Below are positions 7,197 to 14,213 of a stretch of 23,222 bases of DNA, in pieces. Each line of letters begins with the position of its first letter. Within the stretch, counting starts at the first letter, position 1. The DNA comes from UBA2767 sp964194535. GTDB taxonomy: Bacteria > Pseudomonadota > Alphaproteobacteria > Rhizobiales > Methyloligellaceae. A model generated the notes under the pieces. It saw only the letters and a program-made list of their open reading frames with translations, ran no database searches and had not been told where the DNA came from. The stretch lies in NCBI GenBank assembly GCA_964194535.1, contig CAXMMX010000038.1:1-23222 (forward strand). The letters are read 5' to 3'. The position numbers and the translations under genes were made by a program.

Positions 7197-7490
7197 ATGA
7201 TCGTTCGTATATTTCGCGTGCGCATTCAGCACGGTAAGCTGGACGAGTGGCAGCAAAAAGTCGAAGAACATTCAATCCCTTGGATGCGCCGGCAAGACGG
7301 CTTGATCGCGTTTTATCCCGGCAAACCGATGGACGAAGAAAGCCACGAATATTCGATGATTTCGGTATGGGAAGATGTTGAATCAATCCGTAGGGCAGTA
7401 GGAGAGGACTGGCGGCAAGCCGTACTTCTAGCAGATGAAGCAAACCTCGTTGAAGCGGTGGAAATGCATCACTACCAAACCTTTGGATAA
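7197..7490 (+). CDS. Small ABM-domain (antibiotic biosynthesis monooxygenase-like) protein
   Basis: 97 residues. The ATG at 7197 lies seven bases after AGGGAG (7184-7189); a GTG one codon earlier is possible. The layout fits the dimeric alpha/beta-barrel (ABM) fold: a first strand IVRIFRVRIQHGKLDEW, a helix, GLIAFYPGKP, then a strand EYSMISVWEDVESIRRAVG and a final strand VEMHHYQTFG. Relatives include quinol monooxygenases, heme-degrading enzymes and many proteins of unknown role, so the reaction is not known. It stands alone between a gene remnant and a receiver-domain gene. Confidence 0.7.
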   Translation: MIVRIFRVRIQHGKLDEWQQKVEEHSIPWMRRQDGLIAFYPGKPMDEESHEYSMISVWEDVESIRRAVGEDWRQAVLLADEANLVEAVEMHHYQTFG

Positions 7491-7587
7491 ATTGTCCAAG
7501 GCCGGTGCTGATACCGTCGAGGGAATACGCCTCGCTATGATTGATCCGCGCGACCTTAACGCTCCACGGACCCTAGCGCTTTTTTAA

Positions 7588-7610
7588 CCTTCGAGCGGCA
7601 CGATCGAAGG
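7588..7610. repeat. Inverted repeat upstream of the receiver-domain gene
   Basis: CCTTCGA (7588-7594) and TCGAAGG (7604-7610) pair perfectly around a nine-base loop, 33 bases before the start at 7644. It follows TTTTTTAA rather than preceding a T-run, so it is not a plus-strand terminator. It is more likely an operator or a 5'-leader hairpin. Confidence 0.45.
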
Positions 7611-7643
7611 GTAATCAGTTCGGCGCGTTCATGACCTAGGCCT

Positions 7644-8207
7644 ATGTACAAACCATCAATCGACTTCTCACAGCTTCGCATACTCATTATCGAGAACCAT
7701 GCGCTCATGCGCCGGTTGCTGGGCGAGATGCTGCGCGGCTTCGACGTGCAGCATGTGCGCTTTGCCCGCGATGTGCCGGGCGCGGTGGAATTTGTCTATG
7801 GCGAGGATTTCGACGCGATAATTCTCGACTTCTTTCTTGGCGAGCTCGATGGCGCCGATTTCGCCAAGCATGTCCGCCATGATGAAGACTGCTGCAACCG
7901 CGAAGTGCCAATCCTGCTGATCACCGGCATGCCGGACCACCACAAGGTGATGAAAGTGCTGGACGCAGGCATCAACAGCATGCTGGCCAAGCCCATCGCG
8001 GCGAAGGATCTCTACCACCGCATTCACGCGATGCTGGCCGACCCGAAACCCTTCGTCATCACCAACGACTATGTGGGGCCGATGCGCAGCAAGAAGAAGC
8101 CTCCCGTCTCAAAAAAGCTGCGGCCGGCCGCTTTCAGCATCAGTGCACCGGCGAAGAAGCCACGCGGGCGCGTCAATCACGTCTTTGAAGATGGCATTCT
8201 GATCTAG
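7644..8207 (+). CDS. Orphan response-regulator receiver-domain protein
   Basis: 187 residues. The receiver (CheY-like) domain spans about 11-135: phospho-acceptor D62 in AIILDFFLGELDG, T94 in LLITGM, K116 in LAKP. The acidic pocket, usually DD or ED, is E17-N18 here (LIIENH), which may weaken metal binding. The output region (136-187) has no recognisable DNA-binding or enzyme domain; it is basic and proline-rich (RSKKKPPVSKKLRP) and ends HVFEDGILI. It probably relays or titrates phosphate, or acts by protein contact. No histidine kinase is adjacent. The Shine-Dalgarno is weak. It converges with the thioesterase gene, leaving a ten-base gap. Confidence 0.85.
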   Translation: MYKPSIDFSQLRILIIENHALMRRLLGEMLRGFDVQHVRFARDVPGAVEFVYGEDFDAIILDFFLGELDGADFAKHVRHDEDCCNREVPILLITGMPDHHKVMKVLDAGINSMLAKPIAAKDLYHRIHAMLADPKPFVITNDYVGPMRSKKKPPVSKKLRPAAFSISAPAKKPRGRVNHVFEDGILI

Positions 8208-8217
8208 GGTCCACATC

Positions 8218-8667
8218 CTAGGACGGCTCACCGGCGAGTGCCTTTTCAAGGAGCTCGCGCACCTCATCGGGCGGCAATATGGACTGCCGCTTCTCCAGAT
8301 CGAAAAAGCAGTTCACGCTGCCCGCCGTGGCGACGCAGTGCTCGTCAACGAACAGCCCGTAGCCGGTGGTGAAGGATTTGGCGCCAATCCGCAGAAAACG
8401 CCCGCCAACGTCGACAGTTCCCGGATAATGAAACTCGGCCCTGTAGTCGATCTCCATATGCACCAGCGCATAGTTGAGATCGGGGAATTTCTGCGTCATG
8501 AGAAAGGGTTGGATCAACCGTGTACGGCATGATTCCACGAATGCCGCCACGGCCACATTATTCACATGGCCGAGAGAGTCCTGGTCCGAAAAGCGGATGG
8601 TGACAGGCGTCCAGTGATTGAAACTGTCGCGGGCGGCAAGATCGATGGCTGGCGTGTCTTTGTTCAT
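8218..8667 (-). CDS. Acyl-CoA thioesterase, hotdog fold (4HBT type)
   Basis: 149 residues, normal for single-domain hotdog thioesterases. The family signature RFSDQDSLGHVNN (25-37) contains the probable catalytic Asp (D30) at the start of the hot-dog helix, followed by VESCRTRLI. The strand VHMEIDYRAEFHYPGTVDVG is the typical middle part. It should hydrolyse an acyl-CoA thioester in the cytosol; chain length or aromatic preference cannot be read. It has its own transcript in the same direction as the tRNA gene upstream of it (the tRNA 3' end is 26 bases before its start). Confidence 0.88.
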   Translation of the reverse strand: MNKDTPAIDLAARDSFNHWTPVTIRFSDQDSLGHVNNVAVAAFVESCRTRLIQPFLMTQKFPDLNYALVHMEIDYRAEFHYPGTVDVGGRFLRIGAKSFTTGYGLFVDEHCVATAGSVNCFFDLEKRQSILPPDEVRELLEKALAGEPS

Positions 8668-8692
8668 ATTTCCACGGAATGATGATGTGTGA

Positions 8693-8767
8693 TGGAGCGG
8701 GTGAAGGGAATCGAACCCTCGACACCGAGCTTGGGAAGCTCGTGCTCTACCACTGAGCTACACCCGC
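8693..8767 (-). tRNA. tRNA-Gly (anticodon CCC)
   Basis: Read on the minus strand, the 75 bases give a full cloverleaf. The acceptor GCGGGTG pairs with CACCCGC, the D-arm is GCTCAGTGGTAGAGC, and the anticodon stem CGAGC/GCTCG encloses the loop TTCCCAA. The T-arm contains GGTTCGATTCC, and the 3' end is T plus an encoded CCA. The anticodon CCC reads GGG. All stems pair, so the gene looks functional. No integrated element or broken copy of its 3' end is seen beside it. Confidence 0.97.
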
Positions 8768-8785
8768 GAAAACTGCCCGGTGGTT

Positions 8786-8814
8786 CTCATACCACGCTCG
8801 GTGCCGCGCGAAAA
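8786..8814 (-). promoter_or_regulatory. Candidate promoter of tRNA-Gly
   Basis: On the minus strand TTTTCG (8814-8809) and TATGAG (8791-8786) are separated by 17 bases, with the tRNA 5' end 19 bases beyond the -10. The distances are right but both boxes are only fair matches. Confidence 0.4.
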
Positions 8815-8921
8815 GCAAGCCGCATTATGCCTTGCGGTTCCCTGACCCGATTGTGATTATCAGTGTGCGGCTTACATGATAGTGTCCGCGGCCTGAAACG
8901 ACGAGGGATTAGAGACGCGCC

Positions 8922-9920
8922 ATGAGCGATGCTGTTGTGGAACAAGGGAGTAAACTGCGCCCGTTGACGCGCGGGAAATTCGCCGATCCCGACATCACTG
9001 CGAATGGTCAGCCTCGCGCCAGTGTGGCGCTCGACGCCCTGGAAACGCTCTGGTTCAACACTGGCACGCTGTGCAACATTGAATGCGCCAATTGCTATAT
9101 CGAATCGAGCCCGAGCAACGACCGGCTGGCCTATATCACGGCGCAAGAAGCCGGCACGCTTCTCGATGAAATAAAAACCCTGTCCCTGGACACTCGCGAG
9201 ATTGGTTTTACCGGCGGCGAGCCGTTCATGAACCCCGATATGCTGGAGATGGCGCGCGACGCTCTCGCCCGCGGCCATGAGGTTTTGATCCTGACAAACG
9301 CCATGCAGCCTATGCAACGCAAGCGCATCAAGGCCGGGCTGCTGGATTTACTGAGCAACCATGGCAATCAACTCACCCTGCGCGTCAGCCTCGACCATTA
9401 CACCCAGGCCCTGCACGAGACCGAACGGGGCCCGCAAAGCTGGAAGTCCGCACTTGAGGGCCTCGACTGGTTGTCGCGGAACGGCTTTCGGCTGGCGATT
9501 GCCGGGCGCACCTGCTGGAACGAAAAAGAAGCAGATGCCCGCAAAGGCTACGCGGAGCTGATCGCCACCCATGGCTGGAACATTGATGAAAATGACCCAG
9601 TGGCGCTGATGCTGCTGCCCGAGATGGATGAAACCATCGAGGTTCCGGAAATCACAACAAAATGCTGGAGCCTGCTGGGAGTGAACCCGGGCGACATGAT
9701 GTGCGCCAAGAGCCGCATGGTGGTGAAACGCAAGGGCGAGGCAAAACCAACCGTGCTCCCCTGCACACTGTTGCCCTATTCGCCAGCCTACGGCATGGGC
9801 TCAACTCTCGAACAGGCCGCGCACACCAGTGGCGGCATGTTCGAACGTGGCGCGGTCAAGCTGTGCCATCCGCACTGCGCCAAATTCTGCGTGCTCGGCG
9901 GAGGCAGCTGTTCAGGGTGA
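8922..9920 (+). CDS. Radical SAM enzyme with SPASM-like Cys-rich C-terminus
   Basis: 332 residues. The radical SAM cluster motif CNIECANC (C51, C55, C58) and the SAM-binding GFTGGEPFMNP (95-105) are intact. A conserved-looking stretch SLDHYTQALHETERG (156-170) follows on the barrel. The C-terminal third has further cysteines: C248, C261, C281 (in LPC), then C315-x3-C319-x3-C323-x6-C330 in LCHPHCAKFCVLGGGSC. This layout resembles a SPASM/twitch domain that holds extra Fe-S clusters, but the spacing is not canonical. Enzymes of this kind modify peptides or other large substrates by radical chemistry; no precursor peptide or partner is obvious nearby. It is the only gene in its unit. The Shine-Dalgarno is weak. 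Confidence 0.85.
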   Translation: MSDAVVEQGSKLRPLTRGKFADPDITANGQPRASVALDALETLWFNTGTLCNIECANCYIESSPSNDRLAYITAQEAGTLLDEIKTLSLDTREIGFTGGEPFMNPDMLEMARDALARGHEVLILTNAMQPMQRKRIKAGLLDLLSNHGNQLTLRVSLDHYTQALHETERGPQSWKSALEGLDWLSRNGFRLAIAGRTCWNEKEADARKGYAELIATHGWNIDENDPVALMLLPEMDETIEVPEITTKCWSLLGVNPGDMMCAKSRMVVKRKGEAKPTVLPCTLLPYSPAYGMGSTLEQAAHTSGGMFERGAVKLCHPHCAKFCVLGGGSCSG

Positions 9921-9939
9921 ACACGCCTGCTTAGTTGGC

Positions 9940-10035
9940 TTATTTCTGCCGCGCAGTCACATAGGCCATCACCAGGGTGAACAGGGTAACCGCCCCGATC
10001 ACCAACTCGAGATACAGAATTTCACCTTCGCTCAT
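9940..10035 (-). CDS. 31-residue single-span membrane protein
   Basis: On the minus strand an excellent Shine-Dalgarno (GGAGGA, 10047-10042) lies six bases before an ATG at 10035. The product begins MSEGEILYLELVIGAVTLFT and ends LVMAYVTARQK: a short acidic N-terminus, one hydrophobic span (about 7-26) and a positive C-terminal end, so the N-terminus is probably outside. It is the sort of micro-protein that assists membrane complexes, but I cannot assign it. It lies 66 bases after the dCTP deaminase stop on the same strand, and an FNR/FixK-like box sits at the right place upstream. It faces the end of the radical SAM gene. Confidence 0.7.
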   Translation of the reverse strand: MSEGEILYLELVIGAVTLFTLVMAYVTARQK

Positions 10036-10091
10036 CTCATATCCTCCACAGTGTCGAGATATGAGAATGCCTTTAGCGAAGCGGGCCCGCC

Positions 10092-10105
10092 TTGATCTGT
10101 ATCAG
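10092..10105 (-). promoter_or_regulatory. FNR/FixK-like box upstream of the small membrane protein
   Basis: TTGAT-CTGT-ATCAG matches the FNR/FixK consensus TTGAT-N4-ATCAA at nine of ten half-site bases. It overlaps the stop codon of dCTP deaminase. Its centre is about 63 bases before the micro-protein start, which would leave room for a class II-type start site roughly 41 bases downstream of it. Confidence 0.45.
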
Positions 10106-11193
10106 TCCTGCCTGAAGTGCTTGGAAAGTTTCAGCCCCTGCGCCTGGTAATGCGAGCCAATGCCAGCGCCGTAAACTTCGTTGGGTGTCTCGGTCAGGGG
10201 CTCATAGATCAGCTGGCCGATAATCTGGCCGTCTTGCAAAATGAACGGCACCTTGTGGCTGCGCACTTCAAGCACCGCCTTTGACCCCTCGCCGCCTGCC
10301 TCGCTATAGCCGAAACCGGGATCGAAGAAGCCGGCATAATGGACCCGGAATTCACCCACCAATGGATTGAACGGAACCATCTCGGCCGCATGGGAGGGCG
10401 GCACGGTGACCGCTTCTTTCGAGGCGAGGATATAAAACTGGTCCGGATCGAGGATCAGTTGCGTGCGTCCACGCGCATGAATGGGCTCCCAGAAATCAAG
10501 CACATCCAACGCGCCGGGCTTATCTACATCAACGACGCCCGTGTGCCGTTTGGCGCGGTAGCCGACAAAGCCCGTATCCGGGTCTCCCGCCAAATCGACC
10601 GACAGCGAGACCACGTTATCCACTTGGCCATCAGCAACTTCCTGCGCGGCCTCAGCTACCCCTTCCCGGAAACGGATTTGCGACAACCGCGACCCGGTGC
10701 GCACCAGCACCGGAAATGTCTGCGGGCATATCTCCGCATAAAGCAGGCCGTTATAGGCCGCCTCAATCTTGTCAAACGCGGAACACCCGTCCGTTATCAC
10801 GCGGGTGAACACATCCAGCCGCCCGGTTGAACTTTTCGGGTTGCAGGCGGCTGAAAGGTTCAGCCGCAGGGAGAGAGACTCGAGAAGAGGCACCATATAG
10901 ACGCATCCCACTTCAAGGACGGCGCCTTCGCTCAGATCAATTTCATGCAGCGCCAGATCATTCAGCCTGTCATTGACGGCGACACCGGGGCCAGGCAGAA
11001 AACTCGCGCGCACGCGGTAAGCCGTCGCCCCCAGACGCAGATCGAGACTTGCGGGCTGAATTTGACCCTCGATAACCGGTTGCGCGAGCTCGAGCGCTCC
11101 ATCCTCAATAAGTCGCTCAATGGCCTGACAGGGGAGGATGCCTCCGCTGGCGGGAGCGGGGTCAGTTGCGGATTTCTGGTTGGCGAGCGCCAT
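10102..11193 (-). CDS. dcd: 2'-deoxycytidine 5'-triphosphate deaminase, long form
   Basis: Deaminates dCTP to dUTP for thymidylate synthesis. The protein is 363 residues from the ATG at 11193, which has AAGGA at a fair distance; an ATG seven codons earlier (11214) lacks a proper Shine-Dalgarno but is possible. It is about twice the length of the E. coli enzyme and appears to contain two copies of the DCD core. The first half has QIQPASLDLRLG and NPKSSTGRLDVF; the second half has EMVPFNPLVGEFRVHYAGFFDPGFG and SHKVPFILQDGQIIGQLIYE. This long form is typical of alphaproteobacteria. It is divergent from metZ, sharing a roughly 220-base control region. Confidence 0.93.
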   Translation of the reverse strand: MALANQKSATDPAPASGGILPCQAIERLIEDGALELAQPVIEGQIQPASLDLRLGATAYRVRASFLPGPGVAVNDRLNDLALHEIDLSEGAVLEVGCVYMVPLLESLSLRLNLSAACNPKSSTGRLDVFTRVITDGCSAFDKIEAAYNGLLYAEICPQTFPVLVRTGSRLSQIRFREGVAEAAQEVADGQVDNVVSLSVDLAGDPDTGFVGYRAKRHTGVVDVDKPGALDVLDFWEPIHARGRTQLILDPDQFYILASKEAVTVPPSHAAEMVPFNPLVGEFRVHYAGFFDPGFGYSEAGGEGSKAVLEVRSHKVPFILQDGQIIGQLIYEPLTETPNEVYGAGIGSHYQAQGLKLSKHFRQD

Positions 11194-11235
11194 ACAATCG
11201 GTTCCTTCAGTCATTCCGTGTAGACCAACACCCTC

Positions 11236-11264
11236 TTGACGCCAAGGCCAGTTCGCTGCTTAAT
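11236..11264 (+). promoter_or_regulatory. Promoter of the metZ leader
   Basis: TTGACG (11236-11241), a 17-base gap, then CTTAAT (11259-11264). The predicted start of transcription, near 11271, is exactly where the riboswitch begins, which supports the call. Confidence 0.65.
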
Positions 11265-11270
11265 CCACAC

Positions 11271-11327
11271 TCACGTGGTGATTTGAGCCGGCCGGCTTGC
11301 AGCCACGCTAAAAAACTCGCTAAAAGG
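11271..11327 (+). ncRNA. SAM-II riboswitch (metA/metZ leader aptamer)
   Basis: The sequence shows the SAM-II consensus. P1 is CGTGG (11274-11278) with CCACG (11303-11307). The loop contains the conserved TGATTTGAGCCG and GGCTTGCAG, and the 3' part GCTAAAAAACTCGCTAAAAGG carries the GCTAAA element that forms the pseudoknot. SAM-II aptamers sit upstream of metA, metZ and metX-type genes in alphaproteobacteria and bind S-adenosylmethionine to shut the gene off. Here the aptamer lies directly after the promoter and before an intrinsic terminator, so control is probably at transcription elongation. Confidence 0.9.
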
Positions 11328-11342
11328 CCGTGTGGAGAAGAA

Positions 11343-11378
11343 CCCGGTCATATGGCGAGAGCCTGGCCGGGATTTTTT
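11343..11378 (+). terminator. Riboswitch expression platform: intrinsic terminator before metZ
   Basis: CCCGGTCA (11343-11350) pairs with TGGCCGGG (11364-11371), eight pairs with one G-U, and an inner GGC-GAGA-GCC hairpin extends it. A-TTTTTT (11372-11378) follows. It ends 37 bases before the metZ start. The aptamer segment CCGGCCGG (11288-11295) can pair with the 3' arm (11363-11370), so the unbound aptamer could act as antiterminator. Confidence 0.85.
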
Positions 11379-11415
11379 GTGCGCAAATCAGCAATGCGCG
11401 AAGTGGAGCAGGAAG

Positions 11416-12618
11416 ATGGTCTCAAAAGATGGACATAAAAACCGGAGCGATGACTGGCACGCGGCCACGTCGCTGGTGCATGGCGGCACGATCAGGAGCC
11501 AGTTCGGTGAAATGTCCGAGGCCATGTTCCTCACCTCCGGTTATGCCTATGACAGCGCCGAGCAGGCCGAAGCCCGCTTCAAGGGTGACACCGAAGGCTT
11601 TGTCTATTCGCGCTATTCGAACCCGACCGTCGCCATGTTCGAGGACCGGATGTGCGCGCTTGAAGGGGCGCAAGCCGCGCGCGGCACCGCCAGCGGCATG
11701 TCGGCCGTCACCGCCTCGCTGCTCTGCCATCTCAATGCGGGCGACCATATGGTGGCGGGCCGGGTGCTGTTCGGCTCCTGCCTCTATGTTGTGGAAACCT
11801 TGCTGCCGCGTCTCGGCATAGAATCCACCCTTGTGGACGGTACGGATTTAAGCGCCTGGGAAGCGGCCATGCGCCCCAACACAAAGGCGATCTTTTTCGA
11901 AACGCCGACCAACCCGTCGCTGGAGCTGGTGGACGTGGAAGGCGTGTGCAAAATCGCCCGTGACGCCGGTGCGCTCTCCGTCATCGACAATGTGTTCGCC
12001 ACGCCAATTCTGCAGAAGCCGCTGGAGCTTGGCGCCGATGTCGTTGTCTATTCCGCCACCAAGCATATCGACGGCCAGGGCCGGTGCCTGGGCGGCATCG
12101 TGCTCGGAACATCGGACTATATCGAAGACACGTTGCACGATTTTTACAAGCATACCGGCCCGTCCATGAGCCCGTTCAATGCCTGGGTGATGCTGAAAGG
12201 ATTGGAAACGCTCCCCCTTAGGGTTGCGCATTCCTGCACCTCCGCCGCACTGGTAGCCGACTTCCTGGCCGAAAGCTCAAAAGTGACCCGCGTCTTTTAT
12301 CCCGGCCGAGATGATCACCCGCAACATGAGCTGGCCAAGCGTCAAATGGCGTCGGGCGGACCGCTGGTGGCGTTCGAGCTCAAGGGCGGCAAGGAGGCCG
12401 CGTTTGACTTTATGAACGCGCTGGAGATCTTCAAGATTACCAACAATCTTGGAGACTCCAAGTCGTTGGTGACGCATCCCGCGACCACGACCCATCAGCG
12501 CCTCGGGCCAGAGGGCCGGGAGGCAATCGGCATCACCGATGGAATGCTGCGCCTGTCGCTCGGGCTTGAGGACCCAATCGACCTGCTGGCCGATATCGAT
12601 CACGCCTTTAGCGCCTAA
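11416..12618 (+). CDS. metZ: O-succinylhomoserine sulfhydrylase (MetZ)
   Basis: A PLP enzyme of the Cys/Met metabolism family that makes homocysteine from O-succinylhomoserine and sulfide in methionine synthesis. It has 400 residues from the ATG at 11416 (GGAG eight bases upstream); the longer open frame from 11332 runs through the terminator hairpin and is not credible. Landmarks: YSRYSNPT (64-71), SGMSAVTASLL, FFETPTNPSLELVD (160-173), VIDNVFATP with D191, and the PLP lysine K216 in VYSATKHIDGQG, followed by the late motif THPATTTHQ. It resembles MetZ more than cystathionine synthases by its DGQGRCLGG loop and by the SAM-II leader, but MetY/MetB-type activity is not strictly excluded. Confidence 0.93.
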   Translation: MVSKDGHKNRSDDWHAATSLVHGGTIRSQFGEMSEAMFLTSGYAYDSAEQAEARFKGDTEGFVYSRYSNPTVAMFEDRMCALEGAQAARGTASGMSAVTASLLCHLNAGDHMVAGRVLFGSCLYVVETLLPRLGIESTLVDGTDLSAWEAAMRPNTKAIFFETPTNPSLELVDVEGVCKIARDAGALSVIDNVFATPILQKPLELGADVVVYSATKHIDGQGRCLGGIVLGTSDYIEDTLHDFYKHTGPSMSPFNAWVMLKGLETLPLRVAHSCTSAALVADFLAESSKVTRVFYPGRDDHPQHELAKRQMASGGPLVAFELKGGKEAAFDFMNALEIFKITNNLGDSKSLVTHPATTTHQRLGPEGREAIGITDGMLRLSLGLEDPIDLLADIDHAFSA

Positions 12619-12764
12619 CAGACCCTTCGAGACGGGCCTTGCGGCCCTCCTCAGAGAGAGGGTTGCGTGAGAGCGAATATTCCGAACAGCCCAACCTTTT
12701 TCTTCAAGCCTGCTAGGCCTGACTGCGCGATTTGGCATACACTCCTGCGCGGCGGGGAACACAT

Positions 12765-14213
12765 ATGATTGACATGAGGCCGATACTGCTCGTGACCGGG
12801 GTTCTGCTGGCAACGCTGGGCTGCGCCATGATGATCCCGGCGCTCTACGACCTGACCATCGGGCATGAGGACTGGCTGATCTTCGCGGCGTCCGCGACCA
12901 TTACGCTTTTCGTCGGGATCGGGCTCGCCTTCGCCAATCGCGGACGCACGTCGAACTTCTCGATCAAGCAGGCCTTCCTGTTGACCAACGTATTGTGGCT
13001 ATCCTTGACTGCCTTCGGCGCGCTGCCCTTTGCCTGGTCGCATCTGGATATCAGCTACACGGATGCCTTTTTTGAATCCATGTCGGGCATCACCACCACC
13101 GGCGCGACAATCTTCACCGAACTCGACAAGGCCCCGCCCGGTATCCTGCTGTGGCGCGGACTTTTGCAATGGCTCGGAGGGCTTGGCATCATCGTCATGG
13201 CGATCTCGATCCTGCCGATCCTGCAAGTGGGCGGTATGCAGCTTTTCCGTGTGGAGGGGTTTGAAACCGAGGGCAAATTCATGCCGCGCGCGACCCAGAT
13301 CGCCGGCTCGCTCAGCGTGCTTTATCTCGGCATCACAATGATCTGCGCGGTGTCCTATTACATGGCCGGGATGTCGATCTTCGATGCCCTGGTGCATTCC
13401 ATGACCACCATCGCCACGGGCGGCTATTCGAACCATAATGCATCCATCGCCTATTTCTCTTCCCCTGTCATCGAGATGCTGTGCATCGTCTTCATGGTCG
13501 TCGGGTCGCTGCCCTTCGTGCTGTACCTGAAGGAGCTGAGGGGTGGGCGAGGCGCCCTGATGCGCGATTCCCAGGTGCGCTGGTTTTTCGGCACGGTTGC
13601 CATCTTCACTCTGCTGGCGCTCATCGCCTACCAGCCAAGCCAGCCCGAACCGCTGGGGCCAAGGCTGATCACGGTCGTCTTCAATGTCGTTTCCATCATG
13701 ACCGGCACCGGATACGCCACCACCGCCTATGATACGTGGAGCGCCATGGCGGTTGTCATCTTCTTCGTGCTGATGTTTATCGGCGGCTGCTCGGGCTCCA
13801 CCTCCTGCGGCATGAAGATTTTCCGCTTCCAGATCATCTTCGAGATGATCCGCTGCCGGCTGCAGGCGGTCATCTACCCCAAGGGCGTATTTGTCGAGCG
13901 CTTTAACGGCGCACCCATCGCCGACACGGTGACGAGCGCCGTCATGGGTTTCTTCTTCTTGTTCCTGCTGTGCTTCGCCCTCATTGCGACGCTGCTGTCG
14001 CTCATCGGCCTGGATACGGTTACGGCAATGTCCGCGGCCGCATCGGCCGTCGCCAATGTCGGACCGGGCCTGGGGCAGATAGTCGGACCGGTGGGCAATT
14101 ATGCCGACCTGCCAGACAGCGCCAAGTGGATCCTGGCTTTCGGAATGCTCCTTGGTCGGCTGGAAATTTTCACCGTATTAGTGCTGTTTACGCCGACTTA
14201 CTGGCGGGCCTGA
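12765..14213 (+). CDS. trkH: TrkH-family potassium uptake channel subunit
   Basis: 482 residues from the ATG at 12765; a TTG further upstream gives a non-hydrophobic extension and is less likely. Membrane-embedded K+ uptake protein with four repeated pore units. The selectivity-type loops are visible: SGITTTGATIF (pore 1), TTIATGGYSNHN (pore 2), SIMTGTGYATT (pore 3) and AVANVGPGLGQI (pore 4). FIGGCSGSTSCGMKIFR, after pore 3, is a hallmark of TrkH/KtrB. It needs a cytosolic TrkA/KtrA-type regulator, which is not in this window. The last 26 bases overlap the RND pump gene from the opposite strand. Confidence 0.95.
   Translation: MIDMRPILLVTGVLLATLGCAMMIPALYDLTIGHEDWLIFAASATITLFVGIGLAFANRGRTSNFSIKQAFLLTNVLWLSLTAFGALPFAWSHLDISYTDAFFESMSGITTTGATIFTELDKAPPGILLWRGLLQWLGGLGIIVMAISILPILQVGGMQLFRVEGFETEGKFMPRATQIAGSLSVLYLGITMICAVSYYMAGMSIFDALVHSMTTIATGGYSNHNASIAYFSSPVIEMLCIVFMVVGSLPFVLYLKELRGGRGALMRDSQVRWFFGTVAIFTLLALIAYQPSQPEPLGPRLITVVFNVVSIMTGTGYATTAYDTWSAMAVVIFFVLMFIGGCSGSTSCGMKIFRFQIIFEMIRCRLQAVIYPKGVFVERFNGAPIADTVTSAVMGFFFLFLLCFALIATLLSLIGLDTVTAMSAAASAVANVGPGLGQIVGPVGNYADLPDSAKWILAFGMLLGRLEIFTVLVLFTPTYWRA

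Noticed and set aside
7556..7588. Two TTAAC motifs as a CtrA site
   Set aside because: Their spacing is 28 bases, not TTAA-N7-TTAA, so they do not form a full CtrA box.
8204..8221. CTAGG ... CCTAG as a bidirectional terminator between the receiver and thioesterase genes
   Set aside because: The stem has only five pairs, no T-run on either strand, and overlaps both gene ends.
8693..8767. tRNA-Gly as the attachment site of the left-hand element
   Set aside because: It is about 7 kb from the integrase with ordinary chromosomal genes between, and no second copy of its 3' end is visible.
11332..11415. N-terminal extension of MetZ from GTG 11332
   Set aside because: It would translate through the attenuator hairpin, has unlikely composition, and a start with GGAG at 11416 gives the normal family length.
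12636..12649. GGGCC-TTGC-GGCCC hairpin after metZ as terminator
   Set aside because: The stem is good but no T-run follows, so it cannot be called an intrinsic terminator; it may only stabilise the 3' end.
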